From Varroa destructor (taxonomy: Eukaryota > Arthropoda > Arachnida > Mesostigmata > Varroidae): a stretch of 64,000 bases of DNA. The stretch is taken from positions 51,151,885 to 51,215,884 of the forward strand of contig NW_019211454.1 in assembly GCF_002443255.2 (NCBI RefSeq). The letters are read 5' to 3'. The translations under genes and the position numbers were made by a program. The notes beneath the pieces were generated by a model, which did no database searches, had not been told where the DNA came from, and saw only the letters and a program-made list of their open reading frames with translations. The stretch's first letter is position 1, and each line of letters starts with the position of its first letter. Shown here piece by piece: positions 27,789 to 40,109 of the stretch.

Positions 27789-30700
27789 GCGCGCAAGATG
27801 TAGAGCGGTTAGGTTCTATCGGATCTTCATTATCCCTTCCCAATTGTTCCTACTTGTTTTAGATCTTGATCCCTTTTAATCGAATTGAGATCCGCCATCT
27901 TAGCCTAGGCCAGCTATCGGAATATCACTCGATGTAGGACGACATATTTTAAAGGATTTAGCTGTTTTTAATATGTTGATGTAAAATATCGGTTAAAAAT
28001 AAGGGCGTATATGTGCGACAAAAGGAAAGTAGGTTATTCCGTACTAAAATTAAATACAAATAAATATATCATGATATAGAGAACCTAAACAAGCTGCGAA
28101 AGTGTTTTTTTTTCCTGCACTGGTTTATTATAGGTAAACGTGTTTTGTAGATACGCTGAACAACTGAAGGTGATTTCAAGCAGGAACTCAATCGTACTCT
28201 TGACATAGTCCTGTTTGTCTAGCAGGAAAAATGGGCGTAGGTTAACTAACTAGAACAATGCAGCTTCCGCGACCACTAAGGGCGATTATTCCGGTCTAAA
28301 CGGTCTGTTTTGGTTTTCGTATTTCACCTATAACTTGGGTGTCACGGCGTCAATAGCCCTTAAGAAGCAGCTTCTAACATAAATCTTGTTTGCAAAGAAA
28401 TATTGGCGAGTCGTACCAACATGTACTTCCTCTTACGTTGAAGGCATTCTATAGCTTTAGCGATCCAGGTGATTAAAGCTCTTTTTGCGACGAGCAGCCG
28501 GCACAACAATAAGGTCGCTTAGACAATTAATTTGTGTCTCACAAAGGTAATCGATATAGAAAGTATATGCGTTGGTTATAACATCCGTAATGATATTCTA
28601 GTTACAAAATCTAAAACGGTATTAGTGCCTAGAACAGTAAAGGTCGCTCACGCGTTGCCGATCTTTCGAAATTATTTTCCGTATCGAACAATATTTGTTC
28701 ACCGCGCGTATTTTCCAACGCATCGAATCGTGGCAATACTCGTTGCACCTGACTGACAGTTGTCTTCACATATCGATGTTGTGTGTCGGTACATACAAGC
28801 AAGAAAAGCTAAAAGCCATGCCTCCTCCACCATTCGTTCACCGAATGAGCTGGGATGAAGTAATTCTATTTGAATGTTGCTTATAATGAACGCTTTTCCT
28901 ATGAGCGGTGTCTGCCAATTGGATGGGAGAAATCGACAGGACCTACTTGAAACTGGCTCAGGCTCTTTTACGCTAGCTTAATTGTGTTGTCATGTACAAT
29001 CTCGAAGTCACAGTATCGCCTCGTCCGCTGTGTGCTACTGCATAACCGTTCAATTCGTGACCCCCTTCTGTCTAATCATGAGCACAGACTGACTGTATAA
29101 GGCGATTTTACCGGCGGGAAAGAAACAGTGCCAATGACCACGGACGTCCTGCACTTTGTTTAAGAATAATATGTCAGTAGAAAGATCAGTGTACAGCTAT
29201 GCTATACAATTCAGTCTCTATCTCTATCTTCTACCTTACATATATATATATTTCAAAAGTGAATATCAACGTGCGGTTCTTCTTGGCATGACAGAGCGTC
29301 TACCCAATTCTTCGACACTTTCTCCTTAGACGTTAATCAGGGCGCTTGCACCTTATAACCAAGCAAGGGTTTGTAATATAACAATAATAGAAAAATAGCC
29401 AAAATTTAGTGTATTTGAACAATGATTATGAAATTCTTGAGATGTTGAATAGATACATGAAGTTTTTCATATGGAACAGCCGTTATGTACTGCATCAGAT
29501 ATGGCTTGATATTTTCTAATTACTTAAATCTCTAGACTACCTGGAGTGCTTTTCTCTATTAGCTTCTTCTTGGGGCCAAACGTGGAATTCACTCCGAACT
29601 AGCAAACTTACTCTCAATTTTACCTAAAATTTTTTTGAAGTTCTTCAGATATCTGCCACGCACGCCACTCAATATATACGCCATCATATGAAAAACCGAG
29701 GTCAACAAGTTACCTGCATTTTGATTACGCGATTTACAGAAAGCATTATTGTATTTTTTCTTTCAAAAATTCCCTGTTAGCATCACGTACTTGTTCCGAG
29801 TTTGTGATGGTAAAGAAAGACCACTAAATGGGTATTGTGCTATCTGTATTCTTACGCATACTATTATTTCTGTTTCCAATTGGATTCTAATAATAATTTC
29901 TCTAAATTTAAGCAATTATAAGTAAATTTTATCAAGTAATTTTTAAACGTTGCACTGGCAACTCGGTTTTCTAGACCACAACCTCGTAAAAACTAAGCAA
30001 GTATTAGTTTAACGGATGAAAATTAAAAAAAAAGCGCGCGAGACCTGCTTTGGTGCTACAAATATATGGTTTCGCAAATGGAGGTTGAAGGTGGTACGAC
30101 ATGTATGGCGGGGAGCTAGCAATTCAGCCTTACGCGCTAGATAAATTATTGTTTTCCAAAAACACCGATTTTTGCAGTTACTAAATATTGTACGCGTTTT
30201 TGATACATGGCTTGCGTTTGGTGAAAGTTTATTTCGCTATAATTCGTAATCAATGCATCAGCCAGACACTGAACAGTCGATAATTTGTGGTTACTATATT
30301 TTGTTAGCTTAAAATACCTTAATACATTTTATTATGTATCTGTTTGTGACTGAATTCAGCAAAATTCTGCGTGCTTTACTTCTCTTCGAAGTTGATAACG
30401 TGTAACCAAATTTGACCATCAATTACATATTTATTTAAAAGTAAGTTGGATTCTCGATTACCACCGACATTACGCATAGAACTCTATTTTGAGTTAAGTT
30501 TAAGGTTATTTTACCTTAAAGTATTCAGTGAACTAATTCGAAACGTTCAGTGCGCTTACCAATACCCACATGCACACACAGGGCCTATATGTTTGGCTCG
30601 ATTTGATAGGGTCGTATGAAAGAACAAGCCTTCATTGCCGGTTTTTTTCGCTAGGATTTTCATTAATAGCAAACATTACTTCACAAAAAATATTCTCTCT

Positions 30701-31949
30701 TCGATTCAGTCACCTTAGCTCAGATTCTTGTTGATTTAAAAAAAGAAGTACATTCTAAAACATTCAAGCTATCCATCGTAAGATGTTGGCTCTTACATAC
30801 TTCCTGCCTCCAATTCTCTATGCCCTAGCACTGTTTGAACGACGTCAAGGGGTCACCAAACTATAAAAATATAGGTTCAGCTTATCTATGTAGTATTTAC
30901 CAGCCAAAATTAAGTACGCTATTGTCTTATGCCCTCGGATCTATATCTCGCATTACTAAGAGAAAGGCTCGCTGTCTATTTTTCAAGGTTTGCTTAATAA
31001 CCGAAGTGTTTTGTATTCCTATCCGCTTAAGTGCTTCTAGTTTGAGCTTATGATGTAAAAAAAAGCAGTATTTACTCCGACAATAGAATCTCATAGAGTC
31101 AATATTACGGGCGGCAAAGCCGCAATATGGTTTCGGTACCAAGCCAATGCTTACATAGGGGGCTTTTCCCAACGAGTGGTTTTACTGTCTGTGGATGAGC
31201 CATGTCTCTCCTAACAATTTAACTTGTGCGTCCTTGAGTTAATGATATCTTCGATTTCAATTTATTTGAAAAGGCTCCTTAGGCTTCCAGGTCAACACTA
31301 AATAGCGGCTTACAAAATACTATCAGATCTTCTTGAGAAAACAAATTATTGTCCGCAGAGAGAAACAGTGTTTGGGTGTCTAGATCAAGTCGTATGGGCC
31401 ATAAAATGATAGTATAACATATTATTACACTGAGCATTATAGTTTTATAGATATTTGAAGACAGATGTTAAGCAAGCAACGTAGATGTATTAGAACACAT
31501 CAGCATCTTGAATAATGTTTTACTTCAGCCGAAAAATATTGAAGGTAATGATTTTTCTTTGGCTGTCTTTTTTGCCATCGCAATTTTTACTACGAAGTTG
31601 AGGTAACAAACTCGACGCTTTTGGCAACGAGAACTAAATTGATTGAAGTAACGACATACTTACCTATGGCAATACGGTTCGGATTTATATACGACAGGGC
31701 GTCGTTTAAAAAGATTAATACAGAAAATTTAAGGTGAAGCAATTTCGTACAGTTCGATTGTCATGCATCAATGTGCAGTAAATAAACAGCGTAACTGAAA
31801 ACGATAGAAGTAGAAATAAATATGAAAATCATAGAAGAAATACTCTATGCAAGTCCAATAAGACAGTGGTTATCTGAAAGCAAAAAATAAACAAGTAAAA
31901 AAGATTAAATAAATCACCACTATCATATATATTCCAAATGAAATGTCAC

Positions 31950-31955
31950 TTTATT
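31950..31955 (-). terminator. Candidate poly(A) signal for the BTB gene
   Basis: TTTATT on the plus strand reads AATAAA on the minus strand, about 470 nt past the stop of the BTB gene. It is the first canonical hexamer I found downstream. Confidence 0.4.
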
Positions 31956-32426
31956 AGCCAAAAAGAAATAATTGTTGTAATAATTCATCAATTTCAGTAT
32001 AACTACTAAAATCAGCAACGCAGTGGAACTATACCTCAGTTGAAATGTATAGCAACACCAGTTGATAGAGTTCGACGGTATCGCCGACAATGAGTAAAGC
32101 CTAAGCAATTTTTTAACATACCTTAATACTATATAATTGTACATTGATACTTCAATAGAAAGTTGCCTATTTAAGTGCATTTTTAAAAATTGGGTACTTC
32201 TAAGCAGGAATTACCATTAGAACAACTAGTAAATCTGTCTCACGTTCAGCGACATATGTACTTCGTTCCATCGCTCCTCACTTATTTGGAACTCGTCACA
32301 TAGGAGGATGCTCGATCCAATGAGTATGCGTGTATTATAGTATGAGTTATCTATTAGGCATTTTACAGGCAGTTTTGACTGAGTGCACGAACGCATTCAT
32401 ATGAGACGTTAGCTTCGCTTACATCC

Positions 32427-34475
32427 TTACCAGCCAGAGATGGCCATAAAATTGCTAGGAACGGTAATGTCAATCCAACGGTCTTGTTTCTTGTCATATT
32501 CATAGAAACCTCTGGGAACGTCCCAGTTCCCCTTTCCAACATCGTAGGCTATCAAGAAACAGCGATCGCCCAAAGTGAAGATCTTCTCCCGGGCACTTGG
32601 AAACCAGCACGGTAATGGAATGAACTTGCGCGATGCGTTATCGTATTTAAATACGTTGATCTCCTCGCGATTCTCTATTCTACGGGTCGTTTTGTAGAGA
32701 GTGTTGCAGAAGTGGCGCAGGTTACCGTACCAGTTTGAATACTGGTCTTTAGTCCAATTCTCAAGCAAGTCAAATTTACCAGTGAAAATCTCTTTCTCTA
32801 TTACGGTCATTCGGAAGATGCCGTGTCGTTGAATCTGCGAGTTTTCGCTGGCAGTGATTCTTAACCTCGACCTCCTTGCGGTATTTCCAGCCTTAACCTT
32901 GACATTGACAGTGCACTCATTCGCGAGAACGGACGTCACAGTTGCCACGATAAAGAACACGTGCTCATCGGTGTGGTGTCTTTGCATTTCAATAACGTTT
33001 TCAACCGTGTGGCCTGGCGTGAAGATCGCCTCGAAACGATTCGTAAGCGTTCGCCAAATCCACAGCTGCAATATTTCACGATGGCCAATGTTCTTCTTGA
33101 AAACGAGACAAAGGTACGGGCTGTGGTTGTCAAAAACGAATGGATAACCCCATTCGAGGGGGTCGTGTGGCAGGTAATTATTATGTTTGACAAAACTGCC
33201 ATCCCTTTCTAGTAAACCAATAGGTCCGTCTATATCGGCAACAATCATTTCACCTCGGGGACTTAGCACACCATACATATAGCTGTAGCCAGTTGGGTCG
33301 ACGCCTGGCCGATCCGTGATATGGCTCCAGAAGCAACCATTGAAACGATAGATCCGGTTCTGGAAAGTTTGATAAAAACACTCGCTAGCATTAACAAATT
33401 GGTGCTCAAACTGTTGGTTAAGTAGTTCGAAAAGTTCCTCCCACAGTTGGGTCCGTTTTTCAGGACAGCGTCGCATCCACTTGCGCAATTGGCGCTCCAT
33501 GCTTTTCCCCATCAACGCGGTTCGTGGACGAAACTTTTCATTCTTGCAAAGAATAGTGATCCGCGTGATTGGAAGGCGATGAAATTCACGTGATGCCATT
33601 ACCAGATCCCAGTTGTCGGCAATCACATCAATCAGATGGCGTTCGAGGTTAGCCATTGAAGGCCCAAACATACAAGCGAGAATGTACAGTCCAGCCGCAC
33701 TGTTGGCCTCGAACTCCAGCCATGACGTATATCCGAAATCCAGCAGTTGTTTTAGTGCCGTTGAAGATACAGGAATTTCGACGCGCTCATTTTTCTTGGC
33801 TCTCAGCATGCGATCTACGCAAGCACGTTCCTGGCCACAATAAAGTGCTTCAAGGTTACGCATGCTTCGGAAAATGCATTTGTGAGCTCTTACGTAATTT
33901 CCATCAGTACAGTGAAATGTTATGTTCGTTGGAATTTCAGGATCAGCAATATCTCGATCCCTCTTACAGCATTCCCAAGACTCGCGTAATATATCCATAA
34001 TCTTCTCAGCCACCTCGTCCTGACGTCGTTCGTCAATGCGAAGGCACTTCCGTACATCTGCGCTTAATTCTCGTCTCCACCAGTATCCCGTATCCCTGAG
34101 ATAGATGTAATCCACAATGTTCTGCAAGTCCGCACCATTCCAGCTACATTTCAGATAATTTGAATCGATACGGTCAAGATTGAAATTGAGATCGAGCACC
34201 TTGCAGGCGGCCCGAAGGATGCACTCGTCAATGCTGACGCGCTTATCGTCCTTCGAAACGAGTTTGACATCGCGCTCCTCGATACTGTGGTAGGCCGCTT
34301 GGAGGATCTCGCTCGGCGAACGATCCTCGCGGTATTCGAACAGTTTATTGATACGTGTCCGTCTCGAGTCTTCATTTGCTGTTTGAATTTCGCTTTTTTC
34401 AACTGTTGGTTCGACAACTGCTGTAGGCGATTCATCCTGCGCTTCCAGCTGTCTCCTTCTTCGGAATACTCCCAT
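32427..34475 (-). CDS. Intronless dual-BTB, kelch-like protein (682 residues)
   Basis: Probably a substrate adaptor for a cullin-3 ubiquitin ligase or an actin-associated protein, by family analogy only. Residues 183-285 form a BTB domain: ITFHCTDGNYVRAHKCIFRS followed by LLDFGYT and a LYILACMF helix. Residues 286-355 resemble a BACK linker. An earlier segment (about 68-130, starting DVKLVSKDD and ending IVDYIYL) looks like a second, degenerate BTB fold. The C-terminal half (about 365-682) has the spacing of a beta-propeller (CFYQTFQNRIYRFNG, CFLIAYDV, FYEYDKKQDRWIDI) but no canonical kelch GG repeats. Residues 5-8 are an arginine run. An in-frame TAA lies nine bases before the ATG and the start context is AAGATGG, so the start is firm if there is no upstream intron. 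The frame is unbroken, so it is probably a working gene rather than a dead retrocopy. Exact family not recognised. Confidence 0.85.
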   Translation of the reverse strand: MGVFRRRRQLEAQDESPTAVVEPTVEKSEIQTANEDSRRTRINKLFEYREDRSPSEILQAAYHSIEERDVKLVSKDDKRVSIDECILRAACKVLDLNFNLDRIDSNYLKCSWNGADLQNIVDYIYLRDTGYWWRRELSADVRKCLRIDERRQDEVAEKIMDILRESWECCKRDRDIADPEIPTNITFHCTDGNYVRAHKCIFRSMRNLEALYCGQERACVDRMLRAKKNERVEIPVSSTALKQLLDFGYTSWLEFEANSAAGLYILACMFGPSMANLERHLIDVIADNWDLVMASREFHRLPITRITILCKNEKFRPRTALMGKSMERQLRKWMRRCPEKRTQLWEELFELLNQQFEHQFVNASECFYQTFQNRIYRFNGCFWSHITDRPGVDPTGYSYMYGVLSPRGEMIVADIDGPIGLLERDGSFVKHNNYLPHDPLEWGYPFVFDNHSPYLCLVFKKNIGHREILQLWIWRTLTNRFEAIFTPGHTVENVIEMQRHHTDEHVFFIVATVTSVLANECTVNVKVKAGNTARRSRLRITASENSQIQRHGIFRMTVIEKEIFTGKFDLLENWTKDQYSNWYGNLRHFCNTLYKTTRRIENREEINVFKYDNASRKFIPLPCWFPSAREKIFTLGDRCFLIAYDVGKGNWDVPRGFYEYDKKQDRWIDITVPSNFMAISGW

Positions 34476-37238
34476 CTTCAGTTAAACCTTTTCGTGCACG
34501 TAGGCACATGCACCGATTTTCTACCAACTGAAGGTGTATGCTCGTTACGGACTGCACTAAAGCATGAAGTATGGCAGCCGACCCTAGAATTATTGCGATT
34601 TCGGTAGCAGGGTCTCTCGGTTACTGGCAGGCGAACTAACCTTGAGTAGCTTCTTAGGTTCTTCGAAGCATGTGTGTCCGATAAACGCCAACTACTTCAG
34701 GTCCACCTCTCGCCGCCCGGGCGAGAGTGTACGTTGCCGTAGCAATATAATACACATGCGTCCTATGCAACGTGATGTCTGAACGGGTCTTTATCGACGG
34801 CGGAGGGTTCACTGCGGACAAACGAGAGCAGCGATTTTGTTCTCATAGGTGATTCTGTGCTACTGCTGCTGCTTCTCGTAACGTTGCTAGAGTAGAAAAA
34901 GAAGGAGAAGGGTAAGGCAGATCTCCGGGCTCAGGAGCTGCGTCAGAACGGCGAAACTGATCATGCGGTGTTCATTAATGAATTTTATGGCTGCCACTGG
35001 CCAACCCTGTAAAGGGTTAGAGAGAACGCGGGCACTCGAGATTTAGGCTGCACGGCGCCGCTGGCGTAAACCTTGGCATCATCTCTCATTGTAATTCCTG
35101 TTTGAATGTAAATATGGACTCTCCTACTTTATACACATAAAGCGGTTAGTATCTCGGGGTAAGCTTTCTGTAACAGTGATTAAAACATTTTCAATTAATC
35201 ACTTTACCCAGATTTATTTATGCATATGTACTAAGGAAAGAAAATTATGAAGTGAGCCATTTGACAAGTAATTAAGTCTTTTGACAAAGTTTTTGACAAC
35301 AACTTTTTGACTTCTTTCCAATTTACTTTCATCTCTCAGACAAACGCGTGAGAATCCTTTCCTATTAACTTCTTCAAAATATTTTCTTAAAAAGAGAAAC
35401 ACCAAAAAGTCATGAAAAGCCTTCGGTTCTGAAATGAAACCAAATGTCCTACCTATTATAAAAGTACTATCACGGATGTTGTGCTTGTCCTCAAGCTGAA
35501 AAGTGGACGCTAGACAAGGAAAGAAAGCCGAAATCTCAGTTCAGAAATGTCTAGTTCCGCGTGAACTAGAAGTTAGTCTGTTGGGCAGCCGCCTTTTTAA
35601 TGGTAACAAAATTGTTAAAATCTTAGTAGCTTTAAACGTGCGTGTCAGTGGTTACAATGTTTTATCAACTCGAATACATTCATTTTAAATGACAAAAAAC
35701 ACTTCATTCTAAAGCAAGTCGCCCATATCTAAATACTGTAGTTCTCAATACTACCCAACTATTTATTAATGCTAAATGTCCAAGTTGCAAGTCAATGGTA
35801 ATTACCAGCTATACTTAAGGGCGCCAATAGTAACTATACGAATTCATGTTACGATCTCGCTATAGTCTGGACGGGACCTTGAAGATGTCTTGTACGACCG
35901 GATGATCTTCTTTACCTGCACATTGTTTGTTAGCTATCTGTTATCTGTAGTTTTTATATACGGCCATCTCTGTCGTCTATTATATGTTAACTATTCCTTG
36001 TGTCTCCACTGGATAGAAAAAAACAGAGCGATAGGACCCTCGGGTCATGTCACTGCCTTAATTAAACGAGATCTCCTTATACGCGCGTCCATAGTTCATT
36101 TTGTTTGGATAACGTAAATGGTTATCCAATGTATTTATTATATATTTTTATAGCATTAATAAATGAGCAGATAGCGAGACGGCATCGTATCGCGTGCGTA
36201 CTCTACTATTTTAAGGCGATATCAGCTGGGTCACAACGATACGTTTGATCTATGAACATGCATTGCTGAAATGATTGTAAAGATCAAATGATAATTCACC
36301 TTCGACTGTAAAATAAACCTTTGTAAAGAAGGATTGCGTAGAAAAGAGGAAAGCAAGGGCTCTTGGAACCGTACGGATTCTAACCCTGTCAGACATATAG
36401 GAATTGATGCAACCTTTACCCTGCAAGTGATGATGACGATTTGTACAAAATAACTGTTTAATACACGTCAATGTATGACATTTGTACACTACTCGAACAT
36501 CGAGTGACTGATTTTGACCGCCTAAGTTGTTTCATGTAAATATTGAGTACCAGGCTGAGCTGAACCGTCTTAAGGGCAAAATGGTTATTACCAACACGTT
36601 ATATATAGAAAAGAAGAGCACTACATCACAAGCGAAAACCCTTTAGAGTAGAAAAAAGTTTTGCCACGCTGGTCAATCTTTATTTCATACTATTTTTCAA
36701 TTAATCGTATTAATACAGATTCGTATTTTTTATATTTTGCCGTGTGCATCTACGGCCTTTGTTCACAGCTGCATCCAAGCTTGGCAGAAGCTGGTTTTTC
36801 ATAACTCGTAGGTTTTTCTTTTGTGTATTAACATACAACTTCCCTTGCCACAAAAGTTACCTGTTTATTAAGACCGCTCGTTAACTGAATTTCACAAGAT
36901 GCATGAAAGGGAAACCCTTTTGGTCTCTCCTCGGATGATTGATAAGCGCAAAATTCTAATCGTAGCTTTACTGTCTGAAACTGGCTATCTAACTCTAATG
37001 AATGTATAGTTTGAATCGTTGCTTTTATCGTGAAATGATGAACTGGGACACTATTTAAACACCATCCACGGCTTCTTGCCTATTTTTTCTGTTAAGAACA
37101 CTGAACGATGCTGTTAATATTATACTACCAAAATATCATTTTTCTGGCCAAGTCTTTAACACTATGTTAATTTCCAACCTCCATTAACTAATGAACACTA
37201 AGTGTTTACCATAATAGTGTGTTTTGTTGATCATTTAT

Positions 37239-37262
37239 TATATATATATATATATATATATA
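37239..37262 (+). repeat. (TA)12 microsatellite
   Basis: A 24-bp uninterrupted TA run. Confidence 0.95.
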
Positions 37263-38334
37263 CATATTATGTACTATCGATATGATATAAATATACCCAT
37301 ATAGAAGTTTATAGACCAGTATAACACAGACGTTAGATAAAGGTAATCCTTATAAAGCGGACGAACATAAACTGGCTTATCCAACCGGGTGATTCGCCTA
37401 AACAGCTTTACGGTAACCGACACAGTGCCACGGATTGCCGAAAAGAAGACACCGCTTGGTAATCGCTATTGCTAGTTCCTATTGATTCTTGTAAAGTTAA
37501 CAATTGTTGTTTCCTCCACTATGGTGGGCAGTAGCCTTCCTACTTCCAATCAAACGCTCATATACGGTTGACGGTATTTTCTCTTTACGCTGAGGCCAAT
37601 CAAGTCTCACTTCCATTTAAATATAACACCTGCCATTTTACTTTGAGATGAGGTGCCACGTAGGAAACTCAGCCGTGTTGTATCACCTTCGTTGTTTTCT
37701 AGTCTTATGAGCAAATCATCATCCTAAGTCTTGTAACCTCAATGAAAACGTATCAGGAAAACTAGGTCAGGCCTAGTGGGTCATCTCTATTGGTCAATGA
37801 CGTCCAATGCCGACTTCGAAATTGCACACGGAGCGTAATAGTTAATCAGGAGGCCTAATGAAGCCGCAGTTGAAGTTACTGCGCAATCATCAACCACATG
37901 AGGGAGTAGTGCTGATTTCGAACAACGCAACGAGCCTCCTGATAAAAGAAATCTCACTACATCCTGACGGCCGTCTCCTGTATGGAAGTCCTGATGACAG
38001 TTGTAGCTTTAATAGGTTGAAGGTAATGAGCATGGATTTATTAGCTGCTGGCAAAACTTAATCTAAAGCTAAAGCGCATCTGTAAATGGAATTAATGTAT
38101 AGTTATACACATTTATTAAGCAAGACGAAACGATGGCCGTACCAGCTTGAAGAAGCTAGTACGTCAAGCGTTAGCAGCGCCACGAGCAACCTTGTAATTG
38201 TGTCAGCTAGTCTATGCTAGATGGGTAGGCGTCAAGAATTGTTACACGTTTTAGTAATGTTTCATCTAAATGCTTCACTTAGTGGTTTGTTTTTGATAGC
38301 CGACAAACTTTTCAAGTGTATTGATTACGCTTCA

Positions 38335-38442
38335 GAGTTGGATACCTTATAAACTACAGTCTAGATAGGTAAAATAAAAAGTAGACCTGAGTTGGATACC
38401 TTATAAACTACAATCTAGATAGGTAAAATAAAAAGTAGGCCT
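38335..38442 (+). repeat. 54-bp tandem duplication, two copies
   Basis: Copies 38335-38388 and 38389-38442 both begin GAGTTGGATACCTTATAAAC. They differ at two sites (CAGTCTA/CAATCTA and TAGACCT/TAGGCCT), so the duplication is recent. It lies 1.6 kb beyond the 3' end of KYAT1. Confidence 0.95.
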
Positions 38443-38773
38443 CTTTACGTCATAAGTCTACCCTTTTTTTTAACTAGCGAATTATTCATTTTCTAACTAT
38501 ACATATATGCCTGCTTTTTTATACAGTAGACAATTTATATATATAGATCTAACGCATGGCAAAAGAGCATATGTGACAATGAACCAAATATAGGAAGGAT
38601 TAAATAAATTGATAGCAGCGTTGGTGGGCAATTCCTCCTAATGTTTTCTATTCAAAATATGTACTAGCCTTTTATTGAGTCACCGAAACTCGAAAAAACT
38701 TCTGTCTGGATCGTAGTTTCACTAAAACTTTTGTGAGGTTGTGGGCTCGCAACCCAGGCCCTGCTTACGGCCA

Positions 38774-38813
38774 CGTTGTATCTTCTGACGAAGCGTTGTA
38801 TCTTCTGAAGAAG
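38774..38813 (+). repeat. 20-bp direct repeat, two copies
   Basis: CGTTGTATCTTCTGACGAAG is followed at once by a copy with one change (GACG to GAAG). The second copy runs into the left arm of the hairpin at 38808. Confidence 0.9.
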
Positions 38814-38847
38814 CAACTGCAACTCTTACGAGTTGCAGTTGCTTCTT
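38808..38847. repeat. Perfect 18-bp inverted repeat with 4-nt loop
   Basis: The left arm 38808-38825 and right arm 38830-38847 pair completely around TTAC. The stem contains AAGCAACTGCAACT and is not simply AT. Intergenic. Confidence 0.9.
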
Positions 38848-39994
38848 GCCCCTGAACATTTGCCAGCTGAAGTCGACGTACAATGACCATTAACCTAAAG
38901 TTCTTGCCTTAAACATAGCTTCTGTCGAAGCCCTGTCAGCTGCATGTTTGCAAGACAATCGCTGGATGCCTAGCGCAAATCGTCCAAGAAAGAAGCTTGT
39001 ACCTGGCACGAAAAATTCGAAATTCCTTTGAAAGCTGGAAAGCAACAAGGTAAGCGGCAGCTAATCTGAAACCTCGTGGTCCCGATATTCTAGGGTTCGG
39101 TATAGGACTACGACAAATAAAACAAGATAATTTTTAACCTACGTTAAAAATAGCAAAACACTACAGAAGAGCTAAAGTCAACAATCAATTATCGCTGCAG
39201 TCGATGACAGTGTTTAGCATCGCGTTCGCGATCGACCACTGGGCGAGGTACTGGCGAAAATGTATTAGAACGATAAAAACTTTGAAGTGAAATGGATGAT
39301 GGTTACACTAAGACAGGCTCAAGGTACGGAAAGAGACTGGTCTGAGGCTGAGACGCCGCTTGTTCTTCCTAATATCGGAAAGCTCATCTAACTGACCATT
39401 ACGTCGATAATACACTGCCTATCTAGTAGATCGTAACTGTTTTCAACTTGGGCTCAGCGTTACAGAACGAACACACCTCATTGCCAACGACAGATTTTCG
39501 ATAATGATGCACTGGTGTAAGCTTCGCGAAAAAAACTACGGAGCAGGTTTGCGACAACGTTTTATCAAACAATCAACTTACATACCGAAAAGTGCTGGCT
39601 TTCAGGAAACGAAATCTGTTCTGCGCCTAACTTCGAAGTTAGAACATCATGTTCCCTAAGCGTAGCAGTCAAATACGCTATGCACGAGTACAGTTTAAAT
39701 TTTTTATAGCGCGTCTTCTGCTTACAACCTGACTACTATAATCTGAAGTAATCTCTATCTGATTATACAAGAAACGTTAGAAATGTATATCTATGTACCA
39801 ATAATTTCTCTCTAAAACTATGTTAATATATACACCTAACTAAATCTATTATCGTACGTGGCGTCTGCTAATACAAATCATGACAACAACTATCCTTTAT
39901 CAAAAAGAGCAATTAATGCAAAAGGAGTGAATGTACAGGTAAATGTGCCGAATAATGGATATTTATTTTTTAGATTTTTAAAACGAGGTCATTT

Positions 39995-40000
39995 TTTATT
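39995..40000 (-). terminator. Probable poly(A) signal for KYAT1
   Basis: TTTATT on the plus strand is AATAAA on the minus strand, 50 nt past the KYAT1 stop. This implies a very short 3' UTR. Confidence 0.6.
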
Positions 40001-40049
40001 GGATAAATAATTTATGTAATTAAAAGTCGACGTCGTATATTGCAAATAT

Positions 40050-40109
40050 TTACATTTTGTTTGGCAGTTTCTTGATGATTTCTTCTGCTTTACCCAAGGT
40101 TTCATCTGT
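40050..40109 (-). CDS. KYAT1: KYAT1 exon 10, terminal 19 codons
   Basis: The acceptor GGAATTTCAG ends at 40110. The exon encodes [19 protein letters not shown] then TAA, aligning with the KYAT C-terminus (DEATLQAAEEKLRKW). Phase 0 agrees with exon 9. It lies 7.06 kb from exon 9. Confidence 0.88.
   Translation of the reverse strand, partial: TDETLGKAEEIIKKLPNKM

Larger units (their letters stand above)
6398..32426. other. Long region without a supportable gene
   Basis: Across about 26 kb between MSH4 and the BTB gene I found no exon chain resembling a known family. Open frames do not exceed about 111 codons, are AT-biased, and occur on both strands as expected by chance. I saw no tRNA-like T-loop/acceptor pairing. 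The stretch holds T-tracts (about 9991-10007 and 24579-24597), microsatellites and small inverted repeats. Slightly GC-richer islands near 10740-10980 and 11880-12000 are the only places that look different. It may hold regulatory DNA, long introns or UTR of an unseen gene, or noncoding RNA. Confidence 0.6.
34476..40049. other. Intergenic region between the BTB gene and KYAT1
   Basis: About 5.6 kb. The first 600 bases (34476-35060) are GC-richer than their surroundings and lie just upstream of the BTB start, so they probably hold its promoter and 5' leader. The rest is AT-rich with a (TA)n run, a 54-bp tandem duplication, a 20-bp direct repeat and a hairpin. No gene seen. Confidence 0.6.

Noticed and set aside
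26006..30175. Shared 16-17-bp word (AAAACACCGATTTTT) near 26.0 and 30.16 kb as a dispersed repeat
   Set aside because: The match does not extend further, and a single word this length can recur by chance in AT-rich DNA.
32854..34607. Plus-strand and alternate-frame open frames over the BTB gene
   Set aside because: They are shadows of the 682-codon minus-strand gene, whose frame shows the domain structure.
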